This document shows, in pieces, positions 1-21,882 of a stretch of DNA of 64,000 nucleotides. Both the position numbers and the translations under genes were made by a program. The notes under the pieces were generated by a model. That model ran no database searches and was not told the origin of the DNA. It saw only the letters and a list, made by a program, of their open reading frames with translations. This DNA is from Macrotrachela quadricornifera (Eukaryota > Rotifera > Eurotatoria > Philodinida > Philodinidae): assembly GCA_022393335.1 (NCBI GenBank), contig JAJEKB010020217.1:220267-284266 (forward strand). Reading direction: 5' to 3'. Every line of letters begins with the position of its first letter. Positions within the stretch are counted from its first letter, which is position 1.

Positions 1-824
1 TAATTATCTATATACTTTAAGTCAAAAGAAGTTAGTTGTCTTTTCATGCATTTCAAGGATAAATTTTGATCGTTTCATTGAAATTCATCATCAATGTGCG
101 TATAAGTTGAAATATCTTGCAATCTGATCACCCTCAAGATTGGTTCCCTTTTTTCTTTTATTTTAATCAAGTAGTATTTCTTCATTCATTCATTCATTAT
201 TGATCATACATATCTCATGTTTCAAAAAAGACGTTCTTTTCTTTTTAAAAATGTTCTGATTACATACAACTTGTATCGATTATCAAAGTCAATTATAAGA
301 CAACGACTAACTCATATATGTTCTTTCTTTTATTCCATTTCAATTCAATGCATCCTTTTTCTTTTCCATACCATATGTCTGCACATTTAATTATTAAATG
401 ATAAGAAATCTATCATATGTATTTTCTATTCTATTTCATTTATTCACAGACATTTAGTAAAATTATGTATATATCATTTTGTGTAAATTGATCATAAATA
501 TTAAGATTAATAAATTCAAAGCATTTATGATCTATAACATATAAAAGTCAAAATAATCTCTAACTGTTGTAGTAACTAGTTGCTATCACTACTATCAACA
601 AGTTGATTGAAGAAGAAGAAGAAGAAGAAAAAAATGAAAAAAAGACGAGAAACAGAATGTTAGTCAGCAAGTGTTCTTATCGATTATGTGTATTTAGTAC
701 TTCTCTTGTCAAGTAGGCATATACATTTCTTTTTTTATTTTTTACTTGCACATTCTTTTATCTATCATTCATTATAGACTGTCATAAATTGATAGATAAT
801 TATTAAAATATATTTTAATATGTG
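1..824. other. Intergenic, 5' of meckelin
   Basis: AT-rich spacer with no convincing coding exon. It holds a short GAA run near 610-628 and several poly-T tracts. An in-frame TAA at 816-818 lies just upstream of the meckelin ATG with no AG between them, so the coding frame cannot be extended into this spacer as it stands. Confidence 0.6.
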
Positions 825-3351
<2,527 letters not shown>

Positions 3352-3430
3352 TATATATGAATGAATATTGTTATTAAAATACAGACTAAATGTATCAAAT
3401 ATAAATATAATCTCGTTTGAAGTGATATTA

Positions 3431-3714
3431 CCCTAGTGAATATACTCACGATAAAGTTTCGAGTATATGAGTACTGCATATCCCTGGTCTTATAACAGTA
3501 TGCCTTAGTTGAATATGTTGATCTTTTCTTTTTATATATTTAGTAGTATTTAGACCATTCAAGGCTTGGGTTTGTAGGTCTTCAGAGATTCTACTTCTTC
3601 GTGATGTTATAGTCTTAGAGTACTAGACCATTTTACATTCTCATGAATTTTCGAGTGTAATTTGAGTACTCATGCTTGCAAGTCGAACTTTCTTGATAAG
3701 TACATTCACTAGGG
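3431..3714. mobile_element. TA-flanked MITE with 31-bp terminal inverted repeats
   Basis: The left end CCCTAGTGAATATACT and the right end, in reverse complement CCCTAGTGAATGTACT, form terminal inverted repeats that continue to about 31 bp with a few mismatches (AAAGTT near the inner edge). TA dinucleotides flank both ends (3429-3430 and 3715-3716), as in Tc1/mariner-type target duplications; CCCTAG ends also occur in piggyBac elements. There is no ORF, so it is non-autonomous. It sits between the 3' ends of meckelin and syntrophin. Confidence 0.65.
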
Positions 3715-3797
3715 TATATAGGAATTGATTTTGTTCTTTATAATAATCTTAGATTTTGTTTTTAGAAGATAAAAAAAAAAATAAAATAGATTTTTAT

Positions 3798-5474
3798 TTA
3801 ATCAATTATATCATTTTGTTGACCAATAAATTTAACAGTTAAAAAAGCATTAATCACATGAATAAGTATTCTTAAATGTTGACATTGTATTTCAATATGA
3901 ATAAGTTTTTCATCATCATCATTATCATCGAAAATAAAATTATGTTTAAATTGAAAATATATTATATCTCGTCCATTATCTGAACTTGATTTAAGTTGTT
4001 CAAATGTAAATGTCCATAAAATAATATTTGTTGCATTATTATACATTTCAAAACCTTTATTTATATCAATTATTAAACGACATATTTGTCCTTGATATAT
4101 ACAACCAAATGTACGATTTTGTATTGAATAAACTGATATATAAAGTGATCGTTGATAATTTAATATAAAATCATCATAATCATTTTTTCTTTCAAAATTT
4201 AAATAACGACATTTCATTGTTAAATCATTTGGTAATGTTAATGTAAAACAATATTTACGATCATCAATACAACATTTTAATGATACAATTTCAATAAAAA
4301 TTTCAATTATTGAATATACACGTTTACAACATATAAAATCATATGAACATAATGGTGGAAATTTATTATCATCAAATATATATAAATCACTACCTTTAAA
4401 AACAATAAATACAGCTTTCCATTTTGGTAAATAATTTTCTTTTAAATTAATTATTCGTTCATGTATCCAATTTGCATATAATATTTGTTCACTTGATAAT
4501 AATGTTTGATTAAGTTCAAATATAATACGTTTTGTTAAATTATGTATAACCATATTTATACGTGATATCCACATATTTTGTTGTATAGATGTATTTGTTA
4601 TAATAATACCTGTATGAGAACCATTATGAGTATATAATTGAAAAGAATTAATACGGAATTTATCTGTACCATTTATATATTGACTTATATATGCATATAT
4701 AAGAGAATACTCTTGAATATTAATATTCTATGAGAAAAAAAAAATTTATTTGAAATTGGTTTTGATTTAAATGAATTTAAAGAAAAATATTTTTAATATT
4801 CTTACTTTTTCTTGATCTGTTAATGATAAACGTTTTTGTTTATCATTACTATGATATTCCGATGGATAATCTACTGATAAACGATTTTGATTTTGTTTTA
4901 TTTTACTTGAAAATATTTTTGGTATTGATGACCGAATATTTAATGATGTTAAATGTAAATATATAGCCATATCATTCATATATTTAATTGTTAAATTAAC
5001 TTTATCACCGGATATATCACGTAATTTAGTAATAACTTCATCATGAGTTAAATTAGATATATTTTCATTATTAATATTTAAAATTGCATCACCAATATGT
5101 AATAAATGAGCATTGAAATCAAGAACACGAGATATAAGAATTGGAAAACCTATTACAAAAAAAAGGCTAAAATAATGATGAAAAAATGTTTAGTATAAAT
5201 ATTATTTACCAGTATCACTACCACCTTTAATGGAAAAACCAAATGAACGTGTAATTGGATGTCTATGAATTGTAACATTTCGTGGTATTATTGTTTGAAT
5301 ATATTTATTATTTAATGATGATATTTTAATTGTATTTATAGGTCGAATAATAAGTGATTCGGATGTTAATTGAAGTAAAACAAGATAAGGTTTCGAATGA
5401 CCATCACTTAATGTTACGTGATCTTCAAAGAGTATTTCAATTGGATATAATTGTTGATGATCATACATTAGCAT
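3798..5474 (-). CDS. Gamma-syntrophin-like scaffold protein
   Basis: Three exons on the minus strand: 5474-5210, 5149-4806 and 4727-3798 (stop), about 512 residues. That matches the usual 510-540 of gamma-syntrophins, adaptors that link the dystrophin complex to signalling proteins under the membrane. The split N-terminal PH half (residues 1-70) leads into NVTIHRH..., then a PDZ domain with the carboxylate-binding loop FGFSIKGGSDTG in the syntrophin position (family: FGLSIKGG) and a PDZ core (GFPILISRVL, IGDAILNINNENI, LTHDEVITKL). The third exon carries the second PH domain (LPKWKAVFIVFKGSDLYIFD) and the C-terminal syntrophin-unique part. The ATG at 5474 gives the short N-terminus typical of gamma forms; a second ATG lies two codons on. 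The subtype is judged from the N-terminal layout only. Confidence 0.85.
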
Positions 5475-6683
5475 TTTAGTCTTTGAAGATAAAGCATATT
5501 TTATTATTTGCTGATGATATATTATACGTTTTATATATATATTAATGTACTATACCAACGATGAATAAGATAACAATATTAATATCTACATATATGTGTC
5601 ATCAACATCAACGATTCTTCGAGTTATTATATCTGAAAAACCAAGAATTGCATCAATATACAGGGCTGTTGACATGATTGGTCTAACCTATCATCAAGAT
5701 TAATAAAAGAAAAAAAAAAAAGAAGAACGAAGAAAGAGAAACGCATTTTTCTACTCAAGTATTTATGTCATGAACTATTTGTTTGTATATTATACAAACC
5801 GCAATAAACAAGATTATTAATATGTTCAATTAAAGCAGAATATAATATAGAGAAATTTTTTTCAACAAATCTATTTCAAAAAATAATACATTAGATAATT
5901 ATTTTGAAATTTTTAAAAATAAATATATATAAATTTAAATACAATTCTAATGGTAATCCTTTACTAATCGAGAAAGAAAAAAAAAGCAAAAGAAATAACG
6001 ACTATAATCATCAATACTTATCGATCTTGTTACATTACTGATCGACGATTGTGTAAGAGTACTTGAAATTCATGTATCGATACAAATCGTTCTTTTTTTT
6101 TCTGTTGAATATAACCTTCAAATTATAGTTAGATAAGATCTTTGTAAATATAAATGTAAAGGAAAAGACATTTGGAATGACTAACGATTACTTTTTGTCA
6201 GCTTCTTTTTCTTTTTCTTCGTTTTCTTTTTTCTTCTTCTCTTTTTCCTATTATCATCATTGTATTTAGTTAGATGATGTAAATGAAATTAGTTGTCAGA
6301 TGTATGCTTGCATGATCTACTATGTATGTCGCCTTCAAGCAAGTTTAAACATCCGGCAGAACAAAAAAAAAAAAAATGAATATCCGATGTATGTTTATAT
6401 TTATGAAGGTCAACTAAAAGGGTAATTTATATCATCTGTTATATGACATGTAAATGTGTTAATTTAAATATTTAGTAAAATATTTGTATTTCTTTTAAAT
6501 AAGAATATTAAAAAAAAACACACAAACAAAAAAACTTTTTCAGCTTCTAAATAATTTTTTTTTCTTTGTTAATCTATCAATTTTTATAAATACATGCGAC
6601 AAACATTTAAAAAAAAAAGAAAGTATTTTCACCGGTAAAGAAAACCGGTTTTGGTATAAAAATTTGTTTCTTTTTTTTTTTTA
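5475..6683. other. Intergenic, between syntrophin and Shark
   Basis: About 1.2 kb of AT-rich DNA upstream of the syntrophin start and downstream of the Shark stop. It probably contains the syntrophin promoter. I see no coding exon. It has T- and A-runs (6218-6250, 6361-6376), and a CAGGGCTGTTGAC motif near 5661 resembles hAT-type termini, but no partner was found. Confidence 0.5.
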
Positions 6684-13294
<6,611 letters not shown>

Positions 13295-16200
13295 TTAATA
13301 TAAATCGATAGTATTGTCAAATTTGTATTTTGTAAATAATTTCAAAATAAATTCCCACTTAGATACGTTTAGTTTATGGGATTCAAAAATAATTATTTCT
13401 ATTTCTTAATAATAATAAAAAGTATATATCAATTTTGACTACATCATAAATTCATAATGTTTATCATCAAATATATTTTCACACGCAAGTTTAACATATA
13501 TTTAATTAAATAATATATAATAATCAAAAAAAAAAAAAGAAGAAATAATTTTCATATAGAATATAACAAATAACATTGTCTCCTTTGTCAATCAAAATTA
13601 TTAATCATCTTTTGACATACTTGCATGTTTTAATATCCTAACAAATTGTTTGTATAATTTTAGTAACATCATTAGAATTCAAATATTATGGTAACACATT
13701 GAATATATATATAGTTTTGGAAATCAAATATCTGAAGTTTTATGAAATAATATTACTATATTTAGTTGAATAATGATAGTAACATGTGTAATTAAATACT
13801 ATGTCTGGTTTTATTTTAAATATAATTTTAATGAAAATATATTTATAATTTAGCCAATAATGGAGAAAATCTTTATAAGTATATATATATAGAGTAAAAG
13901 AAAGACTAATGATAAAAGGAAACTAACTAGAACATTAGCAGTAACTTAATGTTGTCTGTCAATGCTAATACTTAACTAACATTAATTTAGTAATAAATCA
14001 AAAAACACAAGAATACTTATGATAACATATTATAAGCAAAATGTTTTTTAGAAATATTGTTTTTTGATAGAAAAATTTTCTTCTCTTTACTTAAGTTTTA
14101 TCTCAATACATTGTTTAACAAATAAAAGAATAATATGAAATATCCAGTAATTATCTCTAAGACTGGCATAATTATAATAAAAAACTGATCTAACATTCAA
14201 AAATATGCAGAATGAAATGTATTCTTTGTAAAATATTACTATAATTTACTAAAATACAGTTTATTTTTAGTTGCCTGTCCGCCTTTTTTTTCTTCCATTT
14301 TGTTCTGATAAAAATATTAGATTCTAAAAGAAGTTATTTATAGAAGAACATGTTAGAGATGATGAATGTAATTAATAAACAGAGATAAAACAGAGGACAT
14401 ATAACAAAATATACTCATTAAAATGAATAGTTATTTCTTGATACATTTAAATCTATAGTTTCAATTATGAAAAATAAAGCAAAAAAAGTTTGAATAAATC
14501 AGTTAAAGTTAAAAACAAAATTTTTTTTCGTTCTGTTATACGATCAAGTGGTTCATACAATAAATGTCTAGGATTAATTATTTACAAATCTTTATAAGTA
14601 TTAAAACAAAAAAGAAATGATATTGTTAGTCGAATTTTAATGATTCAAAAAATAAATGTATTTATTACTTTTTTGTTTATTCAGTAGATGTTATTCTTCA
14701 TATAAATGTGTTTTCGCTTTTGTTATATTCGTTAATCGTAGTATAAATGTCATGTAAACACAATATCTGATTTATTTTAATTTTATATTATTTGAAATAA
14801 AAATTCGTCAATATTGATATGTAATTGTATGAATATTTATTTTAATAATAGATAAGAATTATTTACGATTAATAGAAAAAAAAAAGACATATTCGATTTA
14901 TTATTTTTATATAAGTATCTTGTAATATTCAATCAAATTACACAAGTATTGACATCTGTTATGAGATTTTTTATTTTATGAAAAATTTATTTCCTAATAA
15001 AAAAATAAATCAGTAATTTGAAATGATGAAAATATCTTTTTTTTTCTAGTACAGGGTTATATACAACCGAATTTGTAAATCATACTTTTTTTTATAACAA
15101 AGACAATAAAAGTTTATTGCTATGAAAACCTTGAAAACAAACATTTTCCTGTTACATACTCTTATATTTTATTTCCTTTATTCTATATTTAATTGACTTG
15201 AATAAAACATGATATTGATAATAACCGACAAAACAAGTTTTTATATAAAAATATTTTTAATAGAGAACTAAAAATAATTTCAATTAGTACTTCATGAATT
15301 TACATATGAAAATAAACATATCTATTCTACTCTAAGTAGTACTACCATCTTATATAACTTTCAATCCATCACTCATATCCGGAAATACCGTCATCAAACT
15401 ATAATAATTCATTTAATGTAAAAAGATTGAGATATTTTCATAAGTAGATCAGTTAGTATCAGTATCTATTATATTATATATTTGAAGTGTTATTTATATT
15501 TTTAGAAAATAGTATTGATATAATTGTATCTATGAATATTCCATTTGTTTTTTGTATAAATATAACATACTGTCAAACAGAACTTTATGATAAAGCATAT
15601 GCTTATTATCAAGTAACTATTCTGTTTAGATAAGACAAAGGATTTTACTCTATTAGCAAACATGAGAGATAATTTGTATTCTATATCAATTTTTAAATAT
15701 AATAAACTTCATTTTGTTTTTAAAAAATCTTATAAAAGATTATATACTACATCATAAAATACACTTAAGTTCATTTTATTTACAATGTATATCTTTTTCA
15801 GTATGTTCTAAAAAATGACAATATTATATTTATTCATTTCTTTGTTTTCGTATCATTTTAATCACAAGACTTTCCGACCAAGGAAATATTCATCAACTTC
15901 TGTTCGTATTACACTGATGTAAAAACTAAATTTTGTTACCATGATTAAATTAAATTCATTGTAGAATATAAAATGTAATAATATTGATATTTTATTTTTC
16001 TATTTAAATGAATAAATAAATCATAGTAATAACTCAACTATTAGTCAAATATGTTTATATAACTTATACAAAGGTTTGAAAAAATGTAAATAATCTAGAA
16101 AATGAATATTACAAAAATCCCATCTTATATATATATATATATGATATATGACCTAATGAGACAATGACATTATGATAGGAAATAAGGAATGACATTTATA

Positions 16201-16442
16201 ACCTTGGATGTCAATGAACATTATTCATCAAGAATAACACTAGTAAATAGATAAGACTTCTTTTTTTTTTATATAACCAATTAATAAAAAAAAACTCCCC
16301 TTTTATAAGAATATATTAATACATAAGTATAAATAATCTCTTTAAAACACATCTATTTATTTTAACAATCATGATAAAATGATACAAAAATTTCAGACAA
16401 AAAAAAAAAAAAAAAAAAAAAAACTTCCTATTATTAATCATA
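13295..16442. other. Intergenic between convergent KCNK and tetraspanin genes
   Basis: About 3.1 kb of very AT-rich DNA where two genes end facing each other. I see no supported gene. It has short (TA)n tracts near 13704, 13882 and 16126-16142 and a 24-base poly-A at 16400-16423. Confidence 0.55.
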
Positions 16443-17710
16443 TTAAATATAATACGGTGCTTGTGCATATTCATTATAAAACATTGTATTTTGACAAACA
16501 CAAATAGCAAGAAAAATACCAATTAACTAAAATATTATAAAATTAAAATTAATTAAAAAAAAAAGAAACAATTTTTATTTCTTACTGATAAAACACATAA
16601 ACCAAGTTCAAATAAAAGAAAAAATTTTCCCCAAAAAAATATTATACGTTTTAATAAAGAAAAACATCCTGGTGTACCAGTTAAACCAACTTGATGAACA
16701 GTACAATATGATTCCGATGTCATAGAACAACAAGATAATGGTAAATGAGATTCACTATAATCATAAGCTGAATCAATTCCACAACAATGATACTAGAAAA
16801 TAAATAAAGTATTAGTTATTATAACCTTGAGAAAAAAATTTTTTTTTGTTTTTTTGATTGACTCTTTTCTTTATATTTCTATGATGAATGCTCAAGGTTT
16901 TCTATATAGAAACGAAAGACAAAAGAAGGTTGCATCATGACTATCATTAAATGTTCTGCCTTGTCGATATTGTTATGAAAAGAAGGAGAAGATAAATGGA
17001 ATTTTGTTTCTGTTAATATTCTAGACAACAATAATAAAACTTATATTGATTTTAATTGCACTTCGATTATATAAACATTGTTATCTTAACATCATGAACT
17101 TTAAAATAAAAGTATATCAATTATTTACATCATTAATTTTTACCTTATTTTGAATATAATCTATTGCTTTTTCATATGAAGTTGGATACATATGATTATA
17201 TGTTTTCATTTGTGATACAAAACGTTGTTTGACAAGTGTTTGTCCTTGTTCTCGATACATTGCAATTAATATAAATAAAGCTAATTCAACAAGAAGTATA
17301 CATGTTACCAAAACAATATACTAGAATATATTCATTTTCTTTTATTTTATTTTAAAATAATATAATAACTTACAAGTATAAGACAAGTATGTGATTCACG
17401 TTTTGCACCACAATATCCAAATAATCCAATAAGAAAAATAATAATACCAAATATTATAAGAATACAAGCTAATATTTCAATTGATGATAATGGTAAATTT
17501 TTTAAATTAAATAAATGAATTATTTGTTGAACTTCCGTACGTGTTAATAAATAAATACCAAGAACAATTAATGCAATACCACTTAACTAAATCATATAGA
17601 AAATATTTTTTCTTTAATTTAATAATTCATTTTTTATAACATACCCAAAAAAAGAGGCTTAAAGCCAATAAAAAATATTTAGCACAAGGATAACAAGTAG
17701 TAATACCCAT
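16443..17710 (-). CDS. Tetraspanin
   Basis: Five exons on the minus strand: 17710-17645, 17586-17374, 17320-17144, 16792-16586 and 16526-16443, giving 248 residues. It has four membrane segments in the tetraspanin arrangement: TM1 (CAKYFLLALSLFFWLSGIAL), TM2 (ILACILIIFGIIIFLIGLFG, followed by the usual GYCGAKRES), TM3 (VLVTCILLVELALFILIAM), and TM4 (FFLLFELGLCVLSLIGIFLA). The large extracellular loop carries the diagnostic CCG motif (YHCCG) and a later CC pair (LPLSCC), plus a further Cys (GCF) before TM4. Tetraspanins organise membrane protein microdomains. Intron 3 (16793-17143, 351 bp) is longer than the others. The subfamily is not resolvable by eye. Confidence 0.9.
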
Positions 17711-20700
17711 AATTACCTTATTATCATCACTATTAGTTTAATTTTTATACTATAGAGATAAACAAAAAAAAAAGAGTTTAGTATATTTCGTTATTGTCAG
17801 ATGAATTTGAATTCTATTATAGAACTATGCTTGTGGTTATTGATAGAATGAATGAATATTTACGAGAGAAAAAGAGAAGAGTAATTTGAGTAGTGACATT
17901 AATAGAGAACGAATGAAACAAAGAAGACGAAGAAGAAGAAAAAAAACCACAAGAAAAGAACGAGAAAGAAAAGAAGAATAAATCAATATTGCTTGTTACT
18001 ATTACTGATGAACAACAGAACACTACAATGTATCTTTCTTATTTATGAGATAATAGTTAATGTGATAAGAACTATATATATATACAATAACAAAATATAC
18101 ATTTTCTTCTCTAGACAAAAGAAAATGAAATGGTGCATATACTAATGTGTTATATATTTATATGAAACCTTTAGAATTTATAAACGTTGATACAAGACAT
18201 AAAAAATTTTGTTCCAATGATAATTATCGTTTATAAAAGGTTTTATCGATTTGTTTATTTATAAAAAAAAAGAAAAGACAATTTGAATATTAAAATATAA
18301 ATCTTCTAGTGCATTTGAATGAATGATGTCATAAAAAAAAAAGAAGCCGATATATATATATATATATTCAAATTCATGTTAGAACTCTCGAATATCATTC
18401 ATCGGTTAGATTTATTGTATTAATCTATTTGAGTATTTAATTTATGCATTGGTTTCAAATGATAAAATGAAAAGAGAACAAAATAATTGTTATGTCATAT
18501 CAATTGTATATTATCTCAACCATTTATTTTCATCTTATATTACTCAATATTGTTATCATAATCTTTTAAATGAAGAAAATTAAATTCCAATTGAAAGCTT
18601 TTCTTTTAAATTAATATTCCTAAGCATTTATATATATACAATTACCTTGATTCATATATACATAATAATATAGTCTATAATCGAGATGTCTAATGATTAC
18701 CTTTATGATTGATGATGCAAAGAAAAATATTTGATGTTTTTTAGTTTATTGAATATGTATAGTTATATACACAATCAAGGATAAAACATGAATGCACCTA
18801 TTTAATCCTTTCTTGCCTTTGACTAAACTTGACGGTTTGGAAGGGTAATTCATTTAATAACATCAACCTTGTTCCCTTTAGTTTATACGGGAAAGATTTT
18901 AACCAAATCTAATAAACACCCTTTTCTTATGAATTATAATATGTGCCATAACATTATGTTAAATGTCTTATAGTTCAAGAGAACGAAATTTTTGTAAAAT
19001 AGTCCCTATAGGGACCAAAAGGCAAGAAAGGATTAATGCTATTTTTGTAACACTTACGACTAGATATAAGAAATATAATTTCAATTTCGTGCAAGAAAAG
19101 TTAGTGATTTTTTTATATTTCGAAATGATTCGTTCAACTACCTGTGCAAAGTACCACAAAAATAACAAAATATGCGTGGAATCAAAATCATACAATAGAA
19201 AATAAATAAAATTTTTTAAACAATATATAAATAATATATAAGACATTCTTGATAAGTATTCTGATATAATAAGTTTATGTTGACCAGACGAGATCAATTT
19301 TGTTTGATGAATGCATTAGTTTTTTTTATGTAGATAAGTATATTATCTGATACAAATGGATTATTCAATAGTCATAAACATTAAATCCCCGACATCTATT
19401 TCGTAATAATATAAATTTCATGATAAAAAACTGTTCTTTGTTATTCTATATTTAATAATAATTAATTGAAATGATAGAAAATATTTCAAAAGTTATGATT
19501 ATCTTAGAAATACATAGGATTCTATTAGAGATTAAGTTTAATCTAAATGGCATATTTCTTTTTTCTATTTTCAAAAGAAGTCTAGTAAGTTTTTAATCCT
19601 AAAGATCAAGTTCAATATTACTGGTACAAAAGTAGCATTATTAATTACAATAGAAAGATTAAGCTTTTTTTTTCTCCGTATGAACCCAAAGGTCTATTAT
19701 TATTATGATTTTCTGATTATTTCAATCTTTAGTCATATCCTTGAAAAGACGAGAAAATTTATAAAATGATCTAATATATTTCTTTCAATAATTAGTAAAA
19801 ATCATGAAGAAAGAAAACGTTATTTTAATTATCAAATTGTAATATTTCGTAATCTTTTTTTCAAATATTTCTATACGGTACAAACAGTTTCTTAATCATA
19901 TGCACCATTTATTTCTAAATATTAAATAAATTACTATATAAATAAAGTAATTAGCTAATAGTACATGTATATCTACAGAAAAAAAAACCGCATGACTATT
20001 TTTTTATTTCTAAAAATATTAACATTGACGTCATTGGGAATTCTATTAAGAAAGTTAACTAAACTTTTAATGATACTTGGATATATATGATATTTAAAAA
20101 AAAATTATTATTTTTTTGTACATTAAACTTTATTAATTGTAAACGAAATGATAAAATATTATAATTATTCAATTTTTAAGAAGTAATAATAAATTTGTTC
20201 TAAAAAATTCTATCAAATAAATATTTGTAAAGCAATAATATAAGTACTCTCATCCTTATAAGGTCATAAAGTCAAATATTTATCAAGAAAAATCTAATTT
20301 TTGTAATGTACCAAGAAGTATGACCTTTACTATCCTTCATGAATAATAATTTATTAATTTTCCTCTTTCAGATTATGCTTGATCTATAGTAGAGTTATAT
20401 ATATTTGTAAAGATGATCATAACTTTTGAAATATCTTGTGATATGATACATCACTATTAGAAATTATTAAAAAAATCAAGTAAGAATATGATATAGTTAT
20501 CAATATAAAAAAGAAAGAAAGTCGATTATTGAAATTTGACTAAATGGTAGAAGAATATCTGTAGTTTCATCTTTAATATTATCTAATTAAATAGATTTTT
20601 TAATAATAAAAATTAATCATCGATTCTTCTAGCATGTTTTAAGGCAATTAAAATTATTAATTGTAAAAATAAACCCAGAAAAAGTTTCCTATTTACAAAA

Positions 20701-21591
20701 AAAATAAAATAACTGTTTTTTGTTTTTTTTTCTTCTAATTATTTGAAATATATTATTGAACTGACGTCATGAGATTTTAGAATCAAATTCTATGATTGTT
20801 CTTGTTATTAAATGTCTAGAAGATAAAATAGTAAGAGCGGAAATTGTCATCTAGGCTTTTCTTTTTTGGCGCTCTCTCTCTCTCTGTCTCTTTTATTTTT
20901 CTATCAAAATAAATCTCTGAATATGATCGATGAGAGTATAAAAATGCATATTCTCTTGAATATTTTTGTAAATTTATTATTCATATCTTTTATATGATTA
21001 TTAAGAAGAGTGTTGACGAAAAAAATTCTTTTATAAGAACAGTTTTTCTCTTTTTTTTTCTTTACATATAAATGCACACAATTCTCGAAGGGAATATAGA
21101 ATAAATGACGTAGGTTGATGCCTCATACTGAGTTTATATATATACATATAAATGTTAATATCTTAACTTTATTTTTTGATTGACAAATTTTACGAAAGAA
21201 TTTCTTTCTTTTTTTTTATACGTGAAAGAAAAATATCCTAATTTCTTTTCTCATTTTTTTTTTTGTTATATTATCTATTAATTAACTATCTTTGACAGTA
21301 TTAGAAAAGACATAAAAGAAGAGATTATTGAATCGAAGAATATTCTATGTCATGTTAATAAGTTTCAAGACTTTCTTTTTTTGTTTTGTGTCTGGATTCT
21401 GTCATATACAGGACATACAATACCAACAACGCACTTTCAACATTTTATAAAAAAAAACGTCTAACAAGTACAGTATTCTTTATTAGTTAGAAATATAATA
21501 TAAAATTCTATCGTTTACAGTAAGATATATATTTTTTATTTTAGCATTTTAAATTTATCTATCTTAATTAATTAAATATATATATTTCATA
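17711..21591. other. Intergenic with one MITE
   Basis: About 3.9 kb of AT-rich spacer. Apart from the inverted-repeat element at 18802-19036 I see only simple repeats: (TA)n at 18348-18366, a CT run at 20873-20890 and poly-T tracts. Two overlapping antisense ORFs at 18963-19297 fall on the element and are not gene-like. Confidence 0.5.
18802..19036. mobile_element. TTAA-flanked MITE with 19-bp terminal inverted repeats
   Basis: TTAATCCTTTCTTGCCTTT at 18802-18820 is repeated exactly in reverse complement at 19018-19036. The outer four bases are TTAA at both ends, which fits a piggyBac-type TTAA target duplication around a 227-bp element (a TA duplication is the alternative). A perfect TCCCTATAGGGA palindrome sits just inside the right end near 19004-19015. 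There is no transposase; it is a non-autonomous element. Confidence 0.7.
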
Positions 21592-21882
21592 ATGGTGTCA
21601 ATGTTTACCTTCAGTTTTGTTGGTTTCTTATTATTCTTTATGATTGTTGTTCAAACAAAACCATTTGTTGAATCATCAAATATTCTTAATGACAATAAAA
21701 TATCCAAAACTAATCAACAACTTTATGATATTTATAAAATAATGCGTACTGATCCACGTTTTGCTACTGTATCCAATAAAGATCTTGTCTTATATATTTA
21801 TAAAAATTTTTCTCCTGGAAATAATTATGATATTGATTTAATTAAACAAAAATTTTCAAAACAACAACAACAACAACAATAA
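21592..21882 (+). CDS. Small secreted protein, unknown function
   Basis: Single-exon ORF of 96 residues with a clear ATG and a hydrophobic N-terminal signal (about residues 5-22: FTFSFVGFLLFFMIVVQ). The remaining ~70 residues are hydrophilic with no cysteine (TNQQLYDIYKIMRTDPRFA, then VSNKDLVLYIYKNFSPG) and end in a KQQQQQQ run. Predicted to be secreted or a peptide precursor. Codon choice resembles the neighbouring genes. I do not recognise the family. It stands alone in a long gene-poor stretch. Confidence 0.6.
   Translation: MVSMFTFSFVGFLLFFMIVVQTKPFVESSNILNDNKISKTNQQLYDIYKIMRTDPRFATVSNKDLVLYIYKNFSPGNNYDIDLIKQKFSKQQQQQQ

Noticed and set aside
18963..19297. Overlapping ORFs on both strands (80 and 109 residues)
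   Set aside because: They lie across and beside the MITE at 18802-19036 and have no recognisable protein features.
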